DNA of 64,000 nt from Acidobacteriota bacterium (GCA_020637335.1 JACJWC010000021.1:1-64000), one strand, 5' to 3'. Positions 1 through 9,180 are shown, counted from the stretch's first letter. Numbers and translations: made by a program. Notes: generated by a model not told the origin, from the sequence alone.

Positions 1-2
1 TT

Positions 3-728
3 TACGGCGGTTCGACCGGTGGCTGGGAAGCGCTGGCGACCCAAGTCTTTTATCCCGATCTCTACAACGGTTGTTTTGCTGCTTGCCCCGATCCTGTCGA
101 TTTTCGCGCGTATTGCACCGTCAACCTGTACAAAGACGAAAACGCCTACTTTTACCCCTCCGATTTTCAAAAGTTGGAGATCCCCGCCAAGCGAGATTAT
201 TTGGGCCACACGGACGTCAGTGTGCGGGCCAATAACCATTTGGAATTGGTATTGGGCGATCGATCGCGCTCCGGAGGTCAATGGGATATTTGGGAAGCGG
301 TTTATTCACCCCAAGGGGCGGATGGCTACCCCAAACGCATTTGGGACAAGAAAACGGGGGTTATTGATAAGGAAGTAGCGACCTATTGGCGTGAGCACTA
401 TGATTTGAGCGCTATCCTCAATCGCGATTGGGACAAACTCGCGCCCAAACTGTACGGCAAAATCCATGTGTATTGCGGGGATATGGATAATTATTACCTC
501 AATAATGCGGTTTACCTGCTGGAGGACTTTTTGGAATCGGCAAAACCCGAATCGGGTGCATTTGTCGATTATGGCGATCGCGCAGAGCATTGTTGGAATG
601 GCGACCACGAGAATCCCAATGCTATTTCACGGCTGCGTTATAACACGTTCTATGTGCCCAAAATCCTGGAGCGAATTCTTAAAACGGCGCCTGAAGGGGC
701 GGATACCAAAAGTTGGCGTTATCCCTGA
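3..728 (+). CDS. alpha/beta-hydrolase (esterase-like), 5' truncated
   Basis: The reading frame is open from base 3 and runs off the left edge, so only the last 241 residues are visible. It begins inside a nucleophile elbow (YGGSTGGWE, Ser as likely nucleophile). Downstream are an acidic stretch CGDMDNYYLN and EHCWNGDH near the C-terminus, in the order expected for the Asp and His of a Ser-Asp-His triad. This order and the GGSTGG motif fit the putative-esterase branch of the alpha/beta-hydrolase fold (esterase D/enterochelin-esterase type). Substrate cannot be told. No signal peptide can be judged because the N-terminus is missing. The last 10 bases overlap the convergent YchJ-type gene. Residue roles are inferred from family architecture, not proven. 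Confidence 0.75.
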   Translation, partial: YGGSTGGWEALATQVFYPDLYNGCFAACPDPVDFRAYCTVNLYKDENAYFYPSDFQKLEIPAKRDYLGHTDVSVRANNHLELVLGDRSRSGGQWDIWEAVYSPQGADGYPKRIWDKKTGVIDKEVATYWREHYDLSAILNRDWDKLAPKLYGKIHVYCGDMDNYYLNNAVYLLEDFLESAKPESGAFVDYGDRAEHCWNGDHENPNAISRLRYNTFYVPKILERILKTAPEGADTKSWRYP

Positions 729-1195
729 CGTCCACAACATTTTTTATACTTTTTCCCCGAGCCGCATGGACAAGGTGCATTGGGCTTGGTTTTGGCTGAG
801 GCAGGGTGATAGTGGGCGTTTCCGGCGGTGAAATACCAGCGGTCCTCGCGCACAAAATGACTGTTTTCGCGGTGGACAAAGGTGTGACCTTGGGTTTCAA
901 ACTGGGCTTCGAATAGTACCCAGCCTTCGGCGTCATCGGGCCCACCTTCTTTGCGGTCCAGTACAGATAAGCCTAGCCAACGCGTCGTTTCCAGCGTGTC
1001 GTGCAAGGCTGGGCGCTCTGCCTCAATACGAGAGGATGGGTGGAGCGTCGCCCAGAGGTAGTCCTCCAAATTCAGGACAAATGCGCTATAGCGCGAACGC
1101 ATCAATGCTTCGGCAGTCCTAGCATGCGCTGGCTTGAGGTGGATCGGTTGGCAGCATTGGTCGTAAGGCTGACCGCTATCGCAGGGGCACAGCAT
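719..1195 (-). CDS. YchJ/UPF0225 family SEC-C motif protein
   Basis: A 158-residue cytoplasmic protein with zinc-binding SEC-C motifs at both ends: CPCDSGQPYDQCC at residues 3-15 and CPCGSGKKYKKCC close to the C-terminus. The region between (ALMRSRYSAFVL, then HENSHFVREDRWYF) is the typical YchJ core with an NTF2-like fold. Family length and architecture match YchJ (UPF0225). Molecular function is not known; SEC-C motifs bind zinc, and in SecA they also contact SecB and ribosomes. The ATG is preceded by AGGAGG at a good distance. A likely promoter lies at 1227-1256. The 3' end overlaps the convergent hydrolase by 10 bases. Confidence 0.88.
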   Translation of the reverse strand: MLCPCDSGQPYDQCCQPIHLKPAHARTAEALMRSRYSAFVLNLEDYLWATLHPSSRIEAERPALHDTLETTRWLGLSVLDRKEGGPDDAEGWVLFEAQFETQGHTFVHRENSHFVREDRWYFTAGNAHYHPASAKTKPNAPCPCGSGKKYKKCCGRQG

Positions 1196-1226
1196 TTTTT
1201 CCTCCTAGTCGAACGGCCTGGTCCCG

Positions 1227-1256
1227 ATTATAGTGAGTTTGTTTGATGCATTCCAA
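1227..1256 (-). promoter_or_regulatory. sigma-70-like promoter of the YchJ-type gene
   Basis: Read on the minus strand, TTGGAA (1256-1251) and a perfect TATAAT (1232-1227) are separated by 18 bases. Transcription would begin near 1220, about 25 bases before the ATG at 1195. Found by inspection only. Confidence 0.55.
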
Positions 1257-1272
1257 AACAGGAGATAAACCC

Positions 1273-1920
1273 GTGAAATTATATGGATTTAATGGCGCGG
1301 CCAGTCTGGCCCCGCACTTGGTACTGGAGGAATTGGGCCTGGCCTATGAATGGGTCGCATTGGACAGTAGCCGAGGGGACCACAAACAAGCCGATTATCT
1401 GGCTTTGAACCCATTGGGCCGGGTCCCAACCCTTGTAGATGGCGATTTGGTGCTGACCGAGTCGGCGGCTATCTGCCTGCATGCTTGCGATCGCTATGGT
1501 AATGGTCGCCTGCTCCCTGCGCTTGGAACACCTGAGCGCGCTCATCTCTACCAATGGATGATGTTCTTGACCAATACCTTGCAGCCGGCCTTTTTAAACT
1601 TTTTTTATCCCGAGCGTTGTTTGCCAGATGGCATGGATGCCAGCCCAGTGGTGGAAAAAGCGAAAGCTGTCCTCGCCGGCCATTTTCAGTATCTGAACCA
1701 ATACCTGCAAGGTCGAGATTGTATGGTTGGTGACAACCTCAGTGCGGCAGACTTTTTTGCCTTTATGCTAATCCGTTGGGGCCGCCACCTGGAACCACCT
1801 GCGGTGCACCTGACCCACTTGGGTCGATTAGTCGAGCGGATCAGTGCCCTGGACTCGGTGAAACGCGTCATGGCTCAGGAGCAGATTCCCTACCCGTTTG
1901 CCTTAAAACCCGGGGCCTGA
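1273..1920 (+). CDS. glutathione S-transferase family protein
   Basis: A 215-residue cytosolic GST-fold protein. The N-terminal thioredoxin-like domain (about 1-78) shows KLYGFNGAAS at the start, NPLGRVPTLVDG with the cis-Pro, and LTESAAICLH, the ESxAI motif that binds the gamma-glutamyl group. The C-terminal helical domain contains GDNLSAADFFAFML, the usual N-capping box region. Ser/Ala near residues 9-12 would place the catalytic residue in the bacterial Ser/Cys-type GSTs, but the substrate is unknown. I chose GTG at 1273, which has AGGAG eight bases upstream and starts directly in the first beta strand; a TTG/ATG 27-30 bases upstream lacks a site. The stop codon sits in the stem of a terminator. 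Confidence 0.85.
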   Translation: MKLYGFNGAASLAPHLVLEELGLAYEWVALDSSRGDHKQADYLALNPLGRVPTLVDGDLVLTESAAICLHACDRYGNGRLLPALGTPERAHLYQWMMFLTNTLQPAFLNFFYPERCLPDGMDASPVVEKAKAVLAGHFQYLNQYLQGRDCMVGDNLSAADFFAFMLIRWGRHLEPPAVHLTHLGRLVERISALDSVKRVMAQEQIPYPFALKPGA

Positions 1921-1937
1921 TTGTTCAGGCCTTGTTT
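1914..1937 (+). terminator. rho-independent terminator of the GST gene
   Basis: GGCCTGA (1914-1920), loop TTGT, TCAGGCC (1925-1931), then TTGTTT. The stop codon TGA forms the last three bases of the left arm, so the terminator begins inside the coding sequence. Confidence 0.65.
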
Positions 1938-1960
1938 CCATCAGCGCGATTAAGAGAAAA

Positions 1961-2037
1961 TGGCGGGAGCGACGGGACTTGAACCCGCGACCTCCGGCGT
2001 GACAGGCCGGCATTGTGACCAACTCAACTACGCCCCC
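1961..2037 (-). tRNA. tRNA-Asp(GTC)
   Basis: Cloverleaf read on the minus strand: acceptor GGGGGCG pairs with CGCTCCC, discriminator G as expected for tRNA-Asp, encoded CCA at 1963-1961. The anticodon arm CCGGC-CTGTCAC-GCCGG gives anticodon GTC. The T arm carries GGTTCAAGTCC. It lies 10 bases after tRNA-Val and is probably cotranscribed with it; a T-rich stretch follows the CCA. Confidence 0.95.
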
Positions 2038-2047
2038 GCAGGGCTGA

Positions 2048-2123
2048 TGGTGGGCGATAACGGACTCGAACCGCTGACATCTTGCTTGTAAGGCAAGCGC
2101 TCTACCAACTGAGCTAATCGCCC
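2048..2123 (-). tRNA. tRNA-Val(TAC)
   Basis: Cloverleaf on the minus strand: acceptor GGGCGAT pairs with ATCGCCC, discriminator A, encoded CCA ending at 2048. The D arm has GCTCAGTTGGTAGAGC. The anticodon arm CTTGC-CTTACAA-GCAAG gives anticodon TAC. It is the first gene of a two-tRNA unit with tRNA-Asp. Confidence 0.96.
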
Positions 2124-2166
2124 GTGCCAATTAAAATCCGAGGATTTCGCTCGGCAACAGGCGCTT

Positions 2167-2195
2167 ATTATCCAGACTTTGGGGGGAGGTGTCAA
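2167..2195 (-). promoter_or_regulatory. near-consensus promoter of the tRNA-Val/tRNA-Asp unit
   Basis: On the minus strand, perfect TTGACA (2195-2190), a 17-base spacer, and GATAAT (2172-2167). The predicted start region is GC-rich (GCGCC), like discriminators of growth-rate-controlled stable-RNA promoters. The leader before tRNA-Val would be about 35-40 bases. Confidence 0.75.
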
Positions 2196-2309
2196 GCGTC
2201 TTTTTCCGAAATATTTGGAGCCGGTTACAGGCTTGATAAATGTCACAATCAGGCTGGTTTGAGCCGGGCAATTGGGTGTCCTGCGAACCTGGATTGGACA
2301 CATTTGGAT

Positions 2310-2335
2310 AAAAAAAAGGCCCACCGAAGTGGGCC
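2310..2335 (-). terminator. rho-independent terminator of the DUF1800-DUF1501 operon
   Basis: On the minus strand, GGCCCAC (2335-2329), loop TTCG, GTGGGCC (2324-2318), followed by a run of eight T. It lies 24 bases past the DUF1501 stop codon. Confidence 0.85.
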
Positions 2336-2358
2336 TCATAGCTTGCGGAAATTGGAAG

Positions 2359-3633
2359 TTAGTAGATCCCGATGGGTGAGTGGCTGTAGCCATTGAGGAT
2401 GCTGCTGACTGTGCCGGCATCGTAACCCATGTGACTCGTGAGAATCTCACCGTAGATGTTGCGGAAGTCATGCACCCACATCAGATCATCGCCCTGATAC
2501 AACTGGCCAGGGGAGAGACCGGGCCAATTGGCACTGCCCAGGGTACGGTTATTGATGTTGTGACTCATGACCATGGCCACGCCACCTGTCCCATGGTCGG
2601 TGCCATTAGAGTCATTGTCATAGGCCCTGCGCCCAAATTCTGAAATTACCATAACGGCGATATCCTGCATGCGGGTTGGGCCCATGTCGGTATAAAACGC
2701 TTTCATGGCCCGCGCGAGGTCACGCAACAGTGAGCCATGTCCCACATCGGTTCGCTCAGGCGCTCCTACGACCTGACCAGAATGCGTGTCATATCCGCCG
2801 GTATCAATCACTGCTAGTTCAATGTTTAAAGGGGAGGGGGTTTCCTTCAACATTTGCGCCGCGTGGCGCATTCTTCGGCCAATTTGGGCAGACGATTCAT
2901 AATAGTTTGCGTTATTTTCCGGAACATAATTGTTGTAGTTTCTGTCCGAAAAATTGTTTACCATCTGAAAAATGGCATTACCTGTGGCGTAAACAGCCTC
3001 ATTGCCAGGTGTGGGTGTTCCGGAAAGAATTGATTCCAGAATTTGGTTACCTTCATGGGGATTCTCGTCGTCTCCACCAATAATAATATTGCCGAAATTA
3101 CTGGAAACTGGAACCGAATAGGAACCCAATAAGCTCTGTGGGAGTTGGCTCCCAATGCAGATGCCTCGGATCAATCCACCTGCGCTCGGTCCGAATTGAA
3201 GGAGCCGATTAAGCCAGCCATCTACAAGGGTATTTCCTGGAGTGGCTGTTTCAAAGTAGGCTTCGGATTCAAAATGAGAACGATCAGGATTTGGATAACC
3301 CACGCAGTGTATAAAGCATAAGTGGCCATTATTGTAAATTGGTTGTAAGGGTTGCAAGGACGGATGCAATCCAAAGAAGCTAGTCCCTTGCAGAGGAACC
3401 ACATTCTGTATCGGAATGGCAATTCGCGGTCTTAAGGCCGCGTAGCGGGCATATTGGGTGCTCTCAATAGGAATTACCGTATTTAGTCCGTCATTGCCGC
3501 CTCTTAAAAACACTACAACTAATTTTTTGGTCCCACCTTTATTTCGGCGGGGTTTTTGTGGGTTGCCGCTGGCCAAAGCTCGTGTGAGCGCCGGTGCAGA
3601 AATCATTGCTGTAACAAAATCTTTTCTTAGCAT
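2359..3633 (-). CDS. DUF1501 family protein
   Basis: A 424-residue protein of the DUF1501 (sulfatase/alkaline-phosphatase-like fold) family. Hallmarks seen: KKLVVVFLRGGNDGLNTVIP near the N-terminus and VISEFGRR followed by GTDHGTGG in the C-terminal third. The N-terminus (MLRKDFVTAMISAPALTRAL) resembles the short leader common in this family, but there is no clear twin-arginine or Sec signal. Start ATG at 3633 is chosen because GGGGGAG sits just upstream; a longer in-frame start would run into the preceding gene. It lies 10 bases after the DUF1800 gene. The two families occur side by side in many Planctomycetes, Acidobacteriota and Proteobacteria; their joint function is not established. Confidence 0.88.
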   Translation of the reverse strand: MLRKDFVTAMISAPALTRALASGNPQKPRRNKGGTKKLVVVFLRGGNDGLNTVIPIESTQYARYAALRPRIAIPIQNVVPLQGTSFFGLHPSLQPLQPIYNNGHLCFIHCVGYPNPDRSHFESEAYFETATPGNTLVDGWLNRLLQFGPSAGGLIRGICIGSQLPQSLLGSYSVPVSSNFGNIIIGGDDENPHEGNQILESILSGTPTPGNEAVYATGNAIFQMVNNFSDRNYNNYVPENNANYYESSAQIGRRMRHAAQMLKETPSPLNIELAVIDTGGYDTHSGQVVGAPERTDVGHGSLLRDLARAMKAFYTDMGPTRMQDIAVMVISEFGRRAYDNDSNGTDHGTGGVAMVMSHNINNRTLGSANWPGLSPGQLYQGDDLMWVHDFRNIYGEILTSHMGYDAGTVSSILNGYSHSPIGIY

Positions 3634-3643
3634 TACTCTCCCC

Positions 3644-6600
3644 CTATTGTTTGTTGAACTCAGGCAAACGCAAGGTGAGTAGCAATGCATGCCGGACATT
3701 CTGATCTAAGGTTGTGGGATTCAGGACAAATGACCCGGGGTTGTTATCTGTCAGATAATTAAGAACCATTCCAGGCACTGCTGGTGCTTCTGATCCATGG
3801 GTTGTCAAATCCATGAACAGATCAGTGATTTCATTCCCTGAGGTGACCAAATGCAAGGCCAAAAGCTTTTCCAGGTCAACGCCCGCTGTATTCTGGGTCC
3901 CTCGGTTAGTGATGAGATCATGGACAAAATTCCATCTGTAAAACAGACTGCCGGTATTTACCCAAAAATCTCCTACCTCCTCATAGCCGGTAGGGAATGG
4001 ATTGTTCATAAGGTCCATACCCATGTCCCGTACATACAGTCGCAGAGTTTGCGGCCCTGGATATCCACCGACAGATCGAATTGCGCTCAATACAAATTCG
4101 AGCGGACTTTTAACTTTCGTTCCGTAATTTGATGTGTTTTGAAATTCTGAATGACCAATGATTGCCTGGAGGACGGTGGCAATATTGCCGTTGCTATTTG
4201 TGAATGCCGTTTGGGCCGCAGTCCGCAATCCTGGTGATGGAGTGTCTGATACGAGCAGCTCGCACAGTTTATAGGATATGAATTCCGCACATTCCGGCAT
4301 GTCCATGAGGTAGTTGATGACGGCGTAACAATCTGAAAGCCCACCACCTGCAGGAATGACCAAATTGCCATTAAATAGGGTTTTGCTGCCAAAGTCATGA
4401 GCGGATGGATCAAAAACAAATTTGCCCCGATCCGTAGAACATCCGGTAAAGCATCTCGCCGCTTCAACAATATCCTGCTGGGTGTAGCCGTTATTGACGC
4501 CTAAAGTATGCAGTTCAAAAAGTTCGCGGGCATAGTTTTCGTTAGGTGCCCCGACCTTGTTTTGATCACTGTCTAAGTAAACGGTCATGGGCCAGTTAAA
4601 GGCCGAGGCCAAAACCAAATCTCTAAAGTCGCCAAAGGCTAGTTCGCGAAATCGCAGGTTTTCGGCAAACTCCTCTTTGGGATTGTCCGTTTTATCCATT
4701 TGTGTACTGAAATGGTTCTCCCAAAATTGAGTTATGACTTCCAGTAATTGTTTCTTAGATGTGGCTTGTCGGTGAAGAATGGCGCTCACAACGTCCACCC
4801 GATTATGATTTGGGTCGTAAATACCTGATGCGAAAAAGTTTTCCCATTCGGAGTCATCAATAGTTGAGGGGTTTAACTGTTCGGCAATCCATGCGTTTTC
4901 ATTTTGCAAAACACTGCGCAGTTCGTCAGTTGTTGGCCCAAAGGCTAACCGGTTTAAAACGTGATGGGCACGATTTAAATTTCCCGCTGGTGGAAAGGAC
5001 AAGCCTACGAAAGAAATGGGATTTGGTGTTCCCGCAAGGGCTTGGTTTGCAGAAATATTGGTTGCAATCTCAGGGGTTGTCAATCTCCGATTGTAAACGG
5101 ATGCAACAAGCATGGTACCCTGGAACTGGTTTCGCCCGTTCGAGTGATCTTGCCATGGCGATTTTGAATAATTCCCACCCAAAGCAAAGTGGCCAAGATT
5201 AGGCCAATTTGAAAGCGAGACCACATTAATAGAACCCATTTCGGTCCCATTAACATAAAGACGCATGACCCCTAATTTTAGAACGAGTGCTAAGTGCACG
5301 CGCTGGCCTGCATGGGCCTGGACAAAATTGTCCAAATCAATGGTAATTTCCGAAATATCGGGGCCGTCAAAAAAACCGACTAAATGATCGTGGTCAAATC
5401 GAATTCCTGCAAGATCGCCCCATGTGGGTTCACAAAGTTTGATGATACTCTTTCTGGACCAGGAAATGGTTTGATTTTGATCTAAAATAAGGTCAGCTTC
5501 TAAGGTGAATTCTTGTGCTTCTTTGATTTTTGAAATTGCATATACACCTGCTCTTTCAGAAGACAAACCACTGCCAATTCGAAAGGTGGCACCGGATGGA
5601 ATGCGTGAAATGACACGTGGATCCGGCCACAAATTGAAATCATAAGGACCTGTATCGCCTAAAAAATTATCTGGATGGAAGAGATACTCCATTAACATTC
5701 CATTGCTGACACGACCACCCGTTTTCAATCGTTTTGGATTACTTGGAACCAAGGAGCGGTAATGCTGTGGGCCAGATCTGAACCTGGCTATTTCAATTGG
5801 CACGTATGAGCTGCTGGGGCGCCGGACTTCAATGTCAATGGATTGATCAGATGCCAAAACAATATAGCGGAAACTGTGCTTTTGGTTAGCGGAAAAATCC
5901 ACTTTACCTTCCGGATCCCATTGTCCTTGGAATTGAAATCCTCTACCGCAAACAAATTCACCATCGATAAACAGTGCGCCTGAATTGTTTACTTTAAATT
6001 CAAAAGTATCTGTGTTGCCAAAAGCAATCGTGCCGACAAATTCAACAATGTCACCACCAAAAATCGTTCCATTTGGAGTGGCGATTGGTGAACCTGTCAA
6101 ATTAACGGAAGTCGCTTGGTATTGAAAAATGGGGGTGAGAGAGTCCAAATCCGGAATGGTTCCATCAAACCATTCGGTTGCAAATACATTAGCAGCCAGT
6201 GTACTTGGCGTAAGATTGGGCTCGCTGTCTCGGTAAATATGGTAGGCCTTGCTTGTGCTTCGTCCTTGGTCATCGGAAAGATCAAATTGGATCGTGTTTA
6301 GACCGGGGCTGAGATTCAGACTAAAATCATATTCACCATCAATCGTATTCTGACTTACACCATCCCTTTTCAGAATAAGGTCGCTGTTTGGACCTAAAGC
6401 AAAAACCTTTACATTCACACTTGCGCTGGTTACACGGGTTCCGCTGGCGGGTTCAAAAATCAGCTTTAAATTGGTAACAGTCCCTTCTGGAACCTCAACA
6501 CTGTCATGGAATAGGTAATTTTGATCGATAGCAATGGGACTGAAAGGGATGATTGAACCATTACTCGACCAGTCGAGATATAAACTTCCGGCTTCATCAT

Positions 6601-7195
6601 TTCTTAAAAAATCTATCTTAATGGTGTGGAATCCCTGGGACAAGGCGGAAATATATTCGCCTTGTCTAGGGCCACCAAGATAACTCAAATCGGGAGTAAT
6701 CTCGTCATCCAAATACAATCTGGCGCCATAGGAACCGTTCATGCGAATGGTGTATGTCGCATTTTCTGGCACATACAACCAGCCTTGGTACACTGCCATG
6801 AAATTTTCCGTAAAACCGCTGTCCATTAGACCATCCCAGCCACGGTCGTCAAAAATATTTTCTGTTGCACGTATGACAGTTGGGTTTAAGCCGGAAATGT
6901 CGGGCCAATTTGTTAGGTCTGGGCCGTCTGCGGTATTAAAACCGTAGTAGCTGGCGATGAGGCCGTGACCGATGGCGGCCCGGCAATCCATTTGTTGTAG
7001 AAAGTCCAAAATGTTGACTTTCCCGTTTTGGTCCCAATCCGGAATCAAGTTGGGCGTGTTCCAATAACTCATCGCCGCCATCAGGTCCCCTTGGCTGTAG
7101 CCGGGAACACCGTCCACTTCATACAGGCTGCACGACAAGGATTGACCGTAAACTTGAAAGAACCAGGCGAGCGAAATCCACCAATATTTTTTCAT
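3644..7195 (-). CDS. secreted DUF1800 protein with PA14 and LamG-like domains
   Basis: A 1183-residue exported multidomain protein. Order: Sec signal peptide (1-18); EF-hand/dockerin-like loop DWDQNGKVNILDF (about 53-65); PA14-type beta domain (about 78-215, WLYVPENATYTIRMNGS); a linker with an Ig-like stretch; a second PA14-like module (about 345-470); a LamG/concanavalin-like domain (about 500-720); and a C-terminal DUF1800 domain (about 765-1183) with NENYARELFELHTLGV and ARCFTGCS. PA14 and LamG modules usually bind carbohydrate, so a surface glycan role is plausible but inferred. Start ATG at 7195 follows GGGGGAG and opens the signal peptide; 7216 would add seven non-signal residues. Base use is visibly richer in A+T than in neighbouring genes. 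Divergent from the heparinase-like gene. Confidence 0.85.
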   Translation of the reverse strand: MKKYWWISLAWFFQVYGQSLSCSLYEVDGVPGYSQGDLMAAMSYWNTPNLIPDWDQNGKVNILDFLQQMDCRAAIGHGLIASYYGFNTADGPDLTNWPDISGLNPTVIRATENIFDDRGWDGLMDSGFTENFMAVYQGWLYVPENATYTIRMNGSYGARLYLDDEITPDLSYLGGPRQGEYISALSQGFHTIKIDFLRNDEAGSLYLDWSSNGSIIPFSPIAIDQNYLFHDSVEVPEGTVTNLKLIFEPASGTRVTSASVNVKVFALGPNSDLILKRDGVSQNTIDGEYDFSLNLSPGLNTIQFDLSDDQGRSTSKAYHIYRDSEPNLTPSTLAANVFATEWFDGTIPDLDSLTPIFQYQATSVNLTGSPIATPNGTIFGGDIVEFVGTIAFGNTDTFEFKVNNSGALFIDGEFVCGRGFQFQGQWDPEGKVDFSANQKHSFRYIVLASDQSIDIEVRRPSSSYVPIEIARFRSGPQHYRSLVPSNPKRLKTGGRVSNGMLMEYLFHPDNFLGDTGPYDFNLWPDPRVISRIPSGATFRIGSGLSSERAGVYAISKIKEAQEFTLEADLILDQNQTISWSRKSIIKLCEPTWGDLAGIRFDHDHLVGFFDGPDISEITIDLDNFVQAHAGQRVHLALVLKLGVMRLYVNGTEMGSINVVSLSNWPNLGHFALGGNYSKSPWQDHSNGRNQFQGTMLVASVYNRRLTTPEIATNISANQALAGTPNPISFVGLSFPPAGNLNRAHHVLNRLAFGPTTDELRSVLQNENAWIAEQLNPSTIDDSEWENFFASGIYDPNHNRVDVVSAILHRQATSKKQLLEVITQFWENHFSTQMDKTDNPKEEFAENLRFRELAFGDFRDLVLASAFNWPMTVYLDSDQNKVGAPNENYARELFELHTLGVNNGYTQQDIVEAARCFTGCSTDRGKFVFDPSAHDFGSKTLFNGNLVIPAGGGLSDCYAVINYLMDMPECAEFISYKLCELLVSDTPSPGLRTAAQTAFTNSNGNIATVLQAIIGHSEFQNTSNYGTKVKSPLEFVLSAIRSVGGYPGPQTLRLYVRDMGMDLMNNPFPTGYEEVGDFWVNTGSLFYRWNFVHDLITNRGTQNTAGVDLEKLLALHLVTSGNEITDLFMDLTTHGSEAPAVPGMVLNYLTDNNPGSFVLNPTTLDQNVRHALLLTLRLPEFNKQ

Positions 7196-7377
7196 GAGCT
7201 CCCCCTGAATAGACAAAGGATCATTGACAAAACAGGCTTTGTGACCCTTTTCACGAATTTAAACCCGAAAAGATTCAGGTCAGGGTGAGCCAAGTCACAT
7301 TCAAGACTACAGGGAATAGGATTTAGTATTTTTATTCCCCAAATTGCAACTGAAGCTTCGTTTTAAGGATGGTGGTC

Positions 7378-9180
7378 ATGCGGAAAATTGTCTGGATCGG
7401 ATGGATGTTCTGTGGCACATTTTCGGCCTTTGGCCAAAGCGATTGCAGTCGCTGGTCCGACTACCTTATCCAGTGGCGCAGCTCACCCCAGGACCTGATT
7501 GACATCAACAGCAATGGTTTGATTGAAGTTCTAGATCTGGTCGCATGGACCGCCCGCTGTAACGCTTCGTGCAGCGGAAGTGGGATTCCTTCTTATCCGG
7601 CGGTTACTGTTTCTGCAGAGTGGGTACGCTTCCAAACCTGGGTGGACAACGCCATAACAAACGGAAATGCCTATGGTTATCGCGCACTCGATGCGGCGAT
7701 TGTCTATCGGGAAACGGGTAATACGGCCTATCGCGATGAGGCCATCGCCGTAGTTGATGCCTTTATTCAGGCCGAACTGACCCTAATTAATACCAATCAA
7801 CGTCCTGAAGTCACCTACGATTCTTATCTCTATGCAGGGGACATCCTTGGCGATGTGGCTACCGTTTTCGATTGGTGTCAGAGCGCCTTGACACCGACAC
7901 AAATTTCCCAATGGACTGCCTACTGTGATCAGACCCTTTTTAATATATGGAATCCCGATGATGCGGTGTGGAATGGCAACCCGTTTCCCTGGTCGGGATG
8001 GAGTATCAATAACCCGGGTAATAATTACTTTTACAGCTTTGTGGAAGCGACCCTATTATGGGCGTTGGCCAGCGACAACAGCACTTGGATGGATTATCTC
8101 TGCAGCGTGAAATGGCCCCAGTTGCAGGCCTATTTTGCCCAATTAGACGGCGGCGGGAGTCGGGAGGGGACCGGTTATGGCACCTCGCATATGCGCTTAT
8201 TTGAGCTGTTCCGCATTTGGAAAGAGGCGACGGGTCAGGACTTGACCTTGTCGGGTAGCCATGCGCGTGACAGCATTCTGTATTGGCTGCACGCCACCGT
8301 GCCGACCTTGGATTACTTTGCACCAATTGGCGATCAGGCCCGTGTCTCCGACGCTCCTCTTTACGATTACCATCGCAACTTAGTGCTGCGCTTGTTGGAT
8401 CTGTTCCCGGGCAGTCCCGAAGCAGGCCAAGGTGCTTGGTGGTTAAATCACATCGTTATTGATGAGATGACCAGCGGTTTCAATTTGCGCCACGAGCTCA
8501 AGCCGGTGACCGAGGTCGAGTCGGTGCCCACCCAACTCTACTATCACGCAACGGGAGTCGGCCACCTGTTTGCGCGCACGAATTGGACGACCAACGCCGT
8601 GTGGTTGGGGGTCGTGGCGGGACCTTATGAGGAAAGCCATGCCCATCGCGATCAAGGCGCGTTTATGCTGTATCAAAACGGCTGGTTGGCGGTCACGCAG
8701 AATATCCACAGCCATTCGGGGATCCAACAGGATGCGGAAGTCCACAATGTGGTGCGTTTCTCTTCCGGAGGCAACACCTTTCAACCGACGGAAGGCACAA
8801 CGAGCAGTATGTCTGCCACTAGCGATGCATCCGGCCTGCACATCCAAGCCGATTTAAGCCCCGCTTTTGCCACATACAGCGAGATTTCGAGCTGGACGCG
8901 TCAACTGGATTTCCAGGCCAATACCTTGCACATCACGGACCAGTTCAGCGTAGACAACTCAGTGACGGCGGTTTGGCAGGTCAATGTGCCGGACCAACCC
9001 GTCATGGTTGGTAACGAAATTCACGCCGGCCGCTTGATTATCCGACCTATTGCCCCGGCCAGTCCGACCATCTCGTTTCTGGATTGGACGACCGTTGATG
9101 CGGACCATTTGTCGGGCTGGAAAGTTACCCTTTCGGGCAGTCAAAGCGGCTATGAAGTTGAACTCGAAGTTGGGCCTTAG
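7378..9180 (+). CDS. secreted heparinase II/III-like polysaccharide lyase family protein
   Basis: A 600-residue exported protein: signal peptide (1-20), EF-hand/dockerin-like segment DINSNGLIEVLDL (about 42-54), an alpha-helical toroid region, and a C-terminal beta-sandwich of the heparinase II/III-like type. The diagnostic HAHRDQGAFMLY begins at residue 421 and is followed by GWLAVTQNIHSH. In this family the HxHxD-type segment lies near the active site/metal site of polysaccharide lyases acting on uronic-acid polymers (heparin, alginate); the exact substrate cannot be told. ATG at 7378 is preferred over 7369 because AAGGA lies eight bases upstream. The stop codon overlaps the stop of the convergent PilT-type gene by 3 bases. 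Confidence 0.8.
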   Translation: MRKIVWIGWMFCGTFSAFGQSDCSRWSDYLIQWRSSPQDLIDINSNGLIEVLDLVAWTARCNASCSGSGIPSYPAVTVSAEWVRFQTWVDNAITNGNAYGYRALDAAIVYRETGNTAYRDEAIAVVDAFIQAELTLINTNQRPEVTYDSYLYAGDILGDVATVFDWCQSALTPTQISQWTAYCDQTLFNIWNPDDAVWNGNPFPWSGWSINNPGNNYFYSFVEATLLWALASDNSTWMDYLCSVKWPQLQAYFAQLDGGGSREGTGYGTSHMRLFELFRIWKEATGQDLTLSGSHARDSILYWLHATVPTLDYFAPIGDQARVSDAPLYDYHRNLVLRLLDLFPGSPEAGQGAWWLNHIVIDEMTSGFNLRHELKPVTEVESVPTQLYYHATGVGHLFARTNWTTNAVWLGVVAGPYEESHAHRDQGAFMLYQNGWLAVTQNIHSHSGIQQDAEVHNVVRFSSGGNTFQPTEGTTSSMSATSDASGLHIQADLSPAFATYSEISSWTRQLDFQANTLHITDQFSVDNSVTAVWQVNVPDQPVMVGNEIHAGRLIIRPIAPASPTISFLDWTTVDADHLSGWKVTLSGSQSGYEVELEVGP

